This document shows, piece after piece, positions 5,361-5,420 of a stretch of 5,420 bases of DNA (the first letter of the stretch is position 1; each line of letters opens with the position of its first letter). The notes under the pieces are model-generated. The model ran no database searches, was not told where the DNA came from, and saw only the letters and a list, made by a program, of their open reading frames with translations. This DNA is from Deltaproteobacteria bacterium (GTDB taxonomy: Bacteria > Desulfobacterota > JAENJC01), in assembly GCA_016208525.1 (NCBI GenBank), contig JACQYJ010000177.1:1-5420 (forward strand), in the 5' to 3' direction. The translations under genes and the position numbers were made by a program.

Positions 5361-5420
5361 TGGGACGGTTCTATTGTGCGGCCAGGCAAGGTCGTGTAAT
5401 CAAGCGGGTGCGAATCCCGC
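5361..5420 (+). promoter_or_regulatory. Cobalamin riboswitch, 5' half (cut by the window end)
   Basis: The last bases form a hairpin with stem GCGGG/CCCGC (5404-5408 with 5416-5420) and loop TGCGAAT (5409-5415). GGTGCGAATCC is the characteristic T-loop arm of B12 riboswitches, as in the E. coli btuB leader. Upstream, GTAAT (5396-5400) resembles the conserved AAU stretch. CGGCC and GGTCG (5379-5383 with 5390-5394) form an earlier arm, and GGTTC (5367-5371) fits the 5' core strand. The usual GGGAA before the T-loop arm is not clear here (ATCAA instead). The second half, including the CCCGC...ACTGT block, lies outside the window. It would control a + strand gene beyond the edge, probably for B12 synthesis or uptake. 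A tRNA T-arm is less likely because no other tRNA arms are present. Confidence 0.65.

Noticed and set aside
5404..5420. T-arm of a tRNA gene
   Set aside because: The loop is TGCGAAT and not TTCGANN, and no D-arm or anticodon arm precedes it.

Overview
The window carries most of a biotin (vitamin B7) biosynthesis operon, all on the + strand. In order: the 3' end of bioF, a bioH-type esterase, bioC, a half-size EamA/DMT membrane protein, a macro-domain ADP-ribose hydrolase, bioD, and a bioA that is broken in this sequence. The last 60 bases look like the 5' half of a cobalamin riboswitch belonging to a neighbouring, off-window transcription unit. Several gene boundaries are tight: bioC overlaps the EamA gene and the macro gene overlaps bioD, each by 4 bases (ATGA).

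How the genes work together: BioC methylates malonyl-ACP so that fatty acid synthesis can build a pimeloyl-ACP methyl ester, and BioH removes the methyl group. BioF condenses pimeloyl-ACP with alanine to KAPA, BioA transaminates KAPA to DAPA, and BioD closes the ureido ring to dethiobiotin. BioB (last step) is not in the window and may lie upstream of bioF. The EamA and macro genes have no assigned step in biotin synthesis. Their position between bioC and bioD is the least explained part of the layout.

Region by region: 1-263 bioF tail. 264-436 is a repeat-rich gap with a 50-bp double hairpin and a GGACTGTCC palindrome. 437-1270 bioH. 1271-1368 holds the inverted second copy of the double hairpin, another GGACTGTCC palindrome and the bioC ribosome-binding site. 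1369-2163 bioC, 2160-2585 EamA, 2668-3216 macro domain, 3213-3893 bioD. 3894-4008 is a gap with a possible internal promoter. 4009-5266 is bioA, with an internal deletion plus frameshift near 4904-4912. 5267-5420 is the spacer and the partial riboswitch.

Repeats are the second theme. Three arrays of exactly four 7-bp units lie inside coding sequence (one in bioC, two in bioA). A 50-bp REP/BIME-like element occurs twice in opposite orientation on either side of bioH. Such heptamer arrays and GTAG-tagged palindromes suggest a repeat-rich Gram-negative bacterium. Nitrospirota or a deltaproteobacterial lineage would fit, but this is an impression from style and not demonstrated. I see no CRISPR, transposase, rRNA or tRNA gene.
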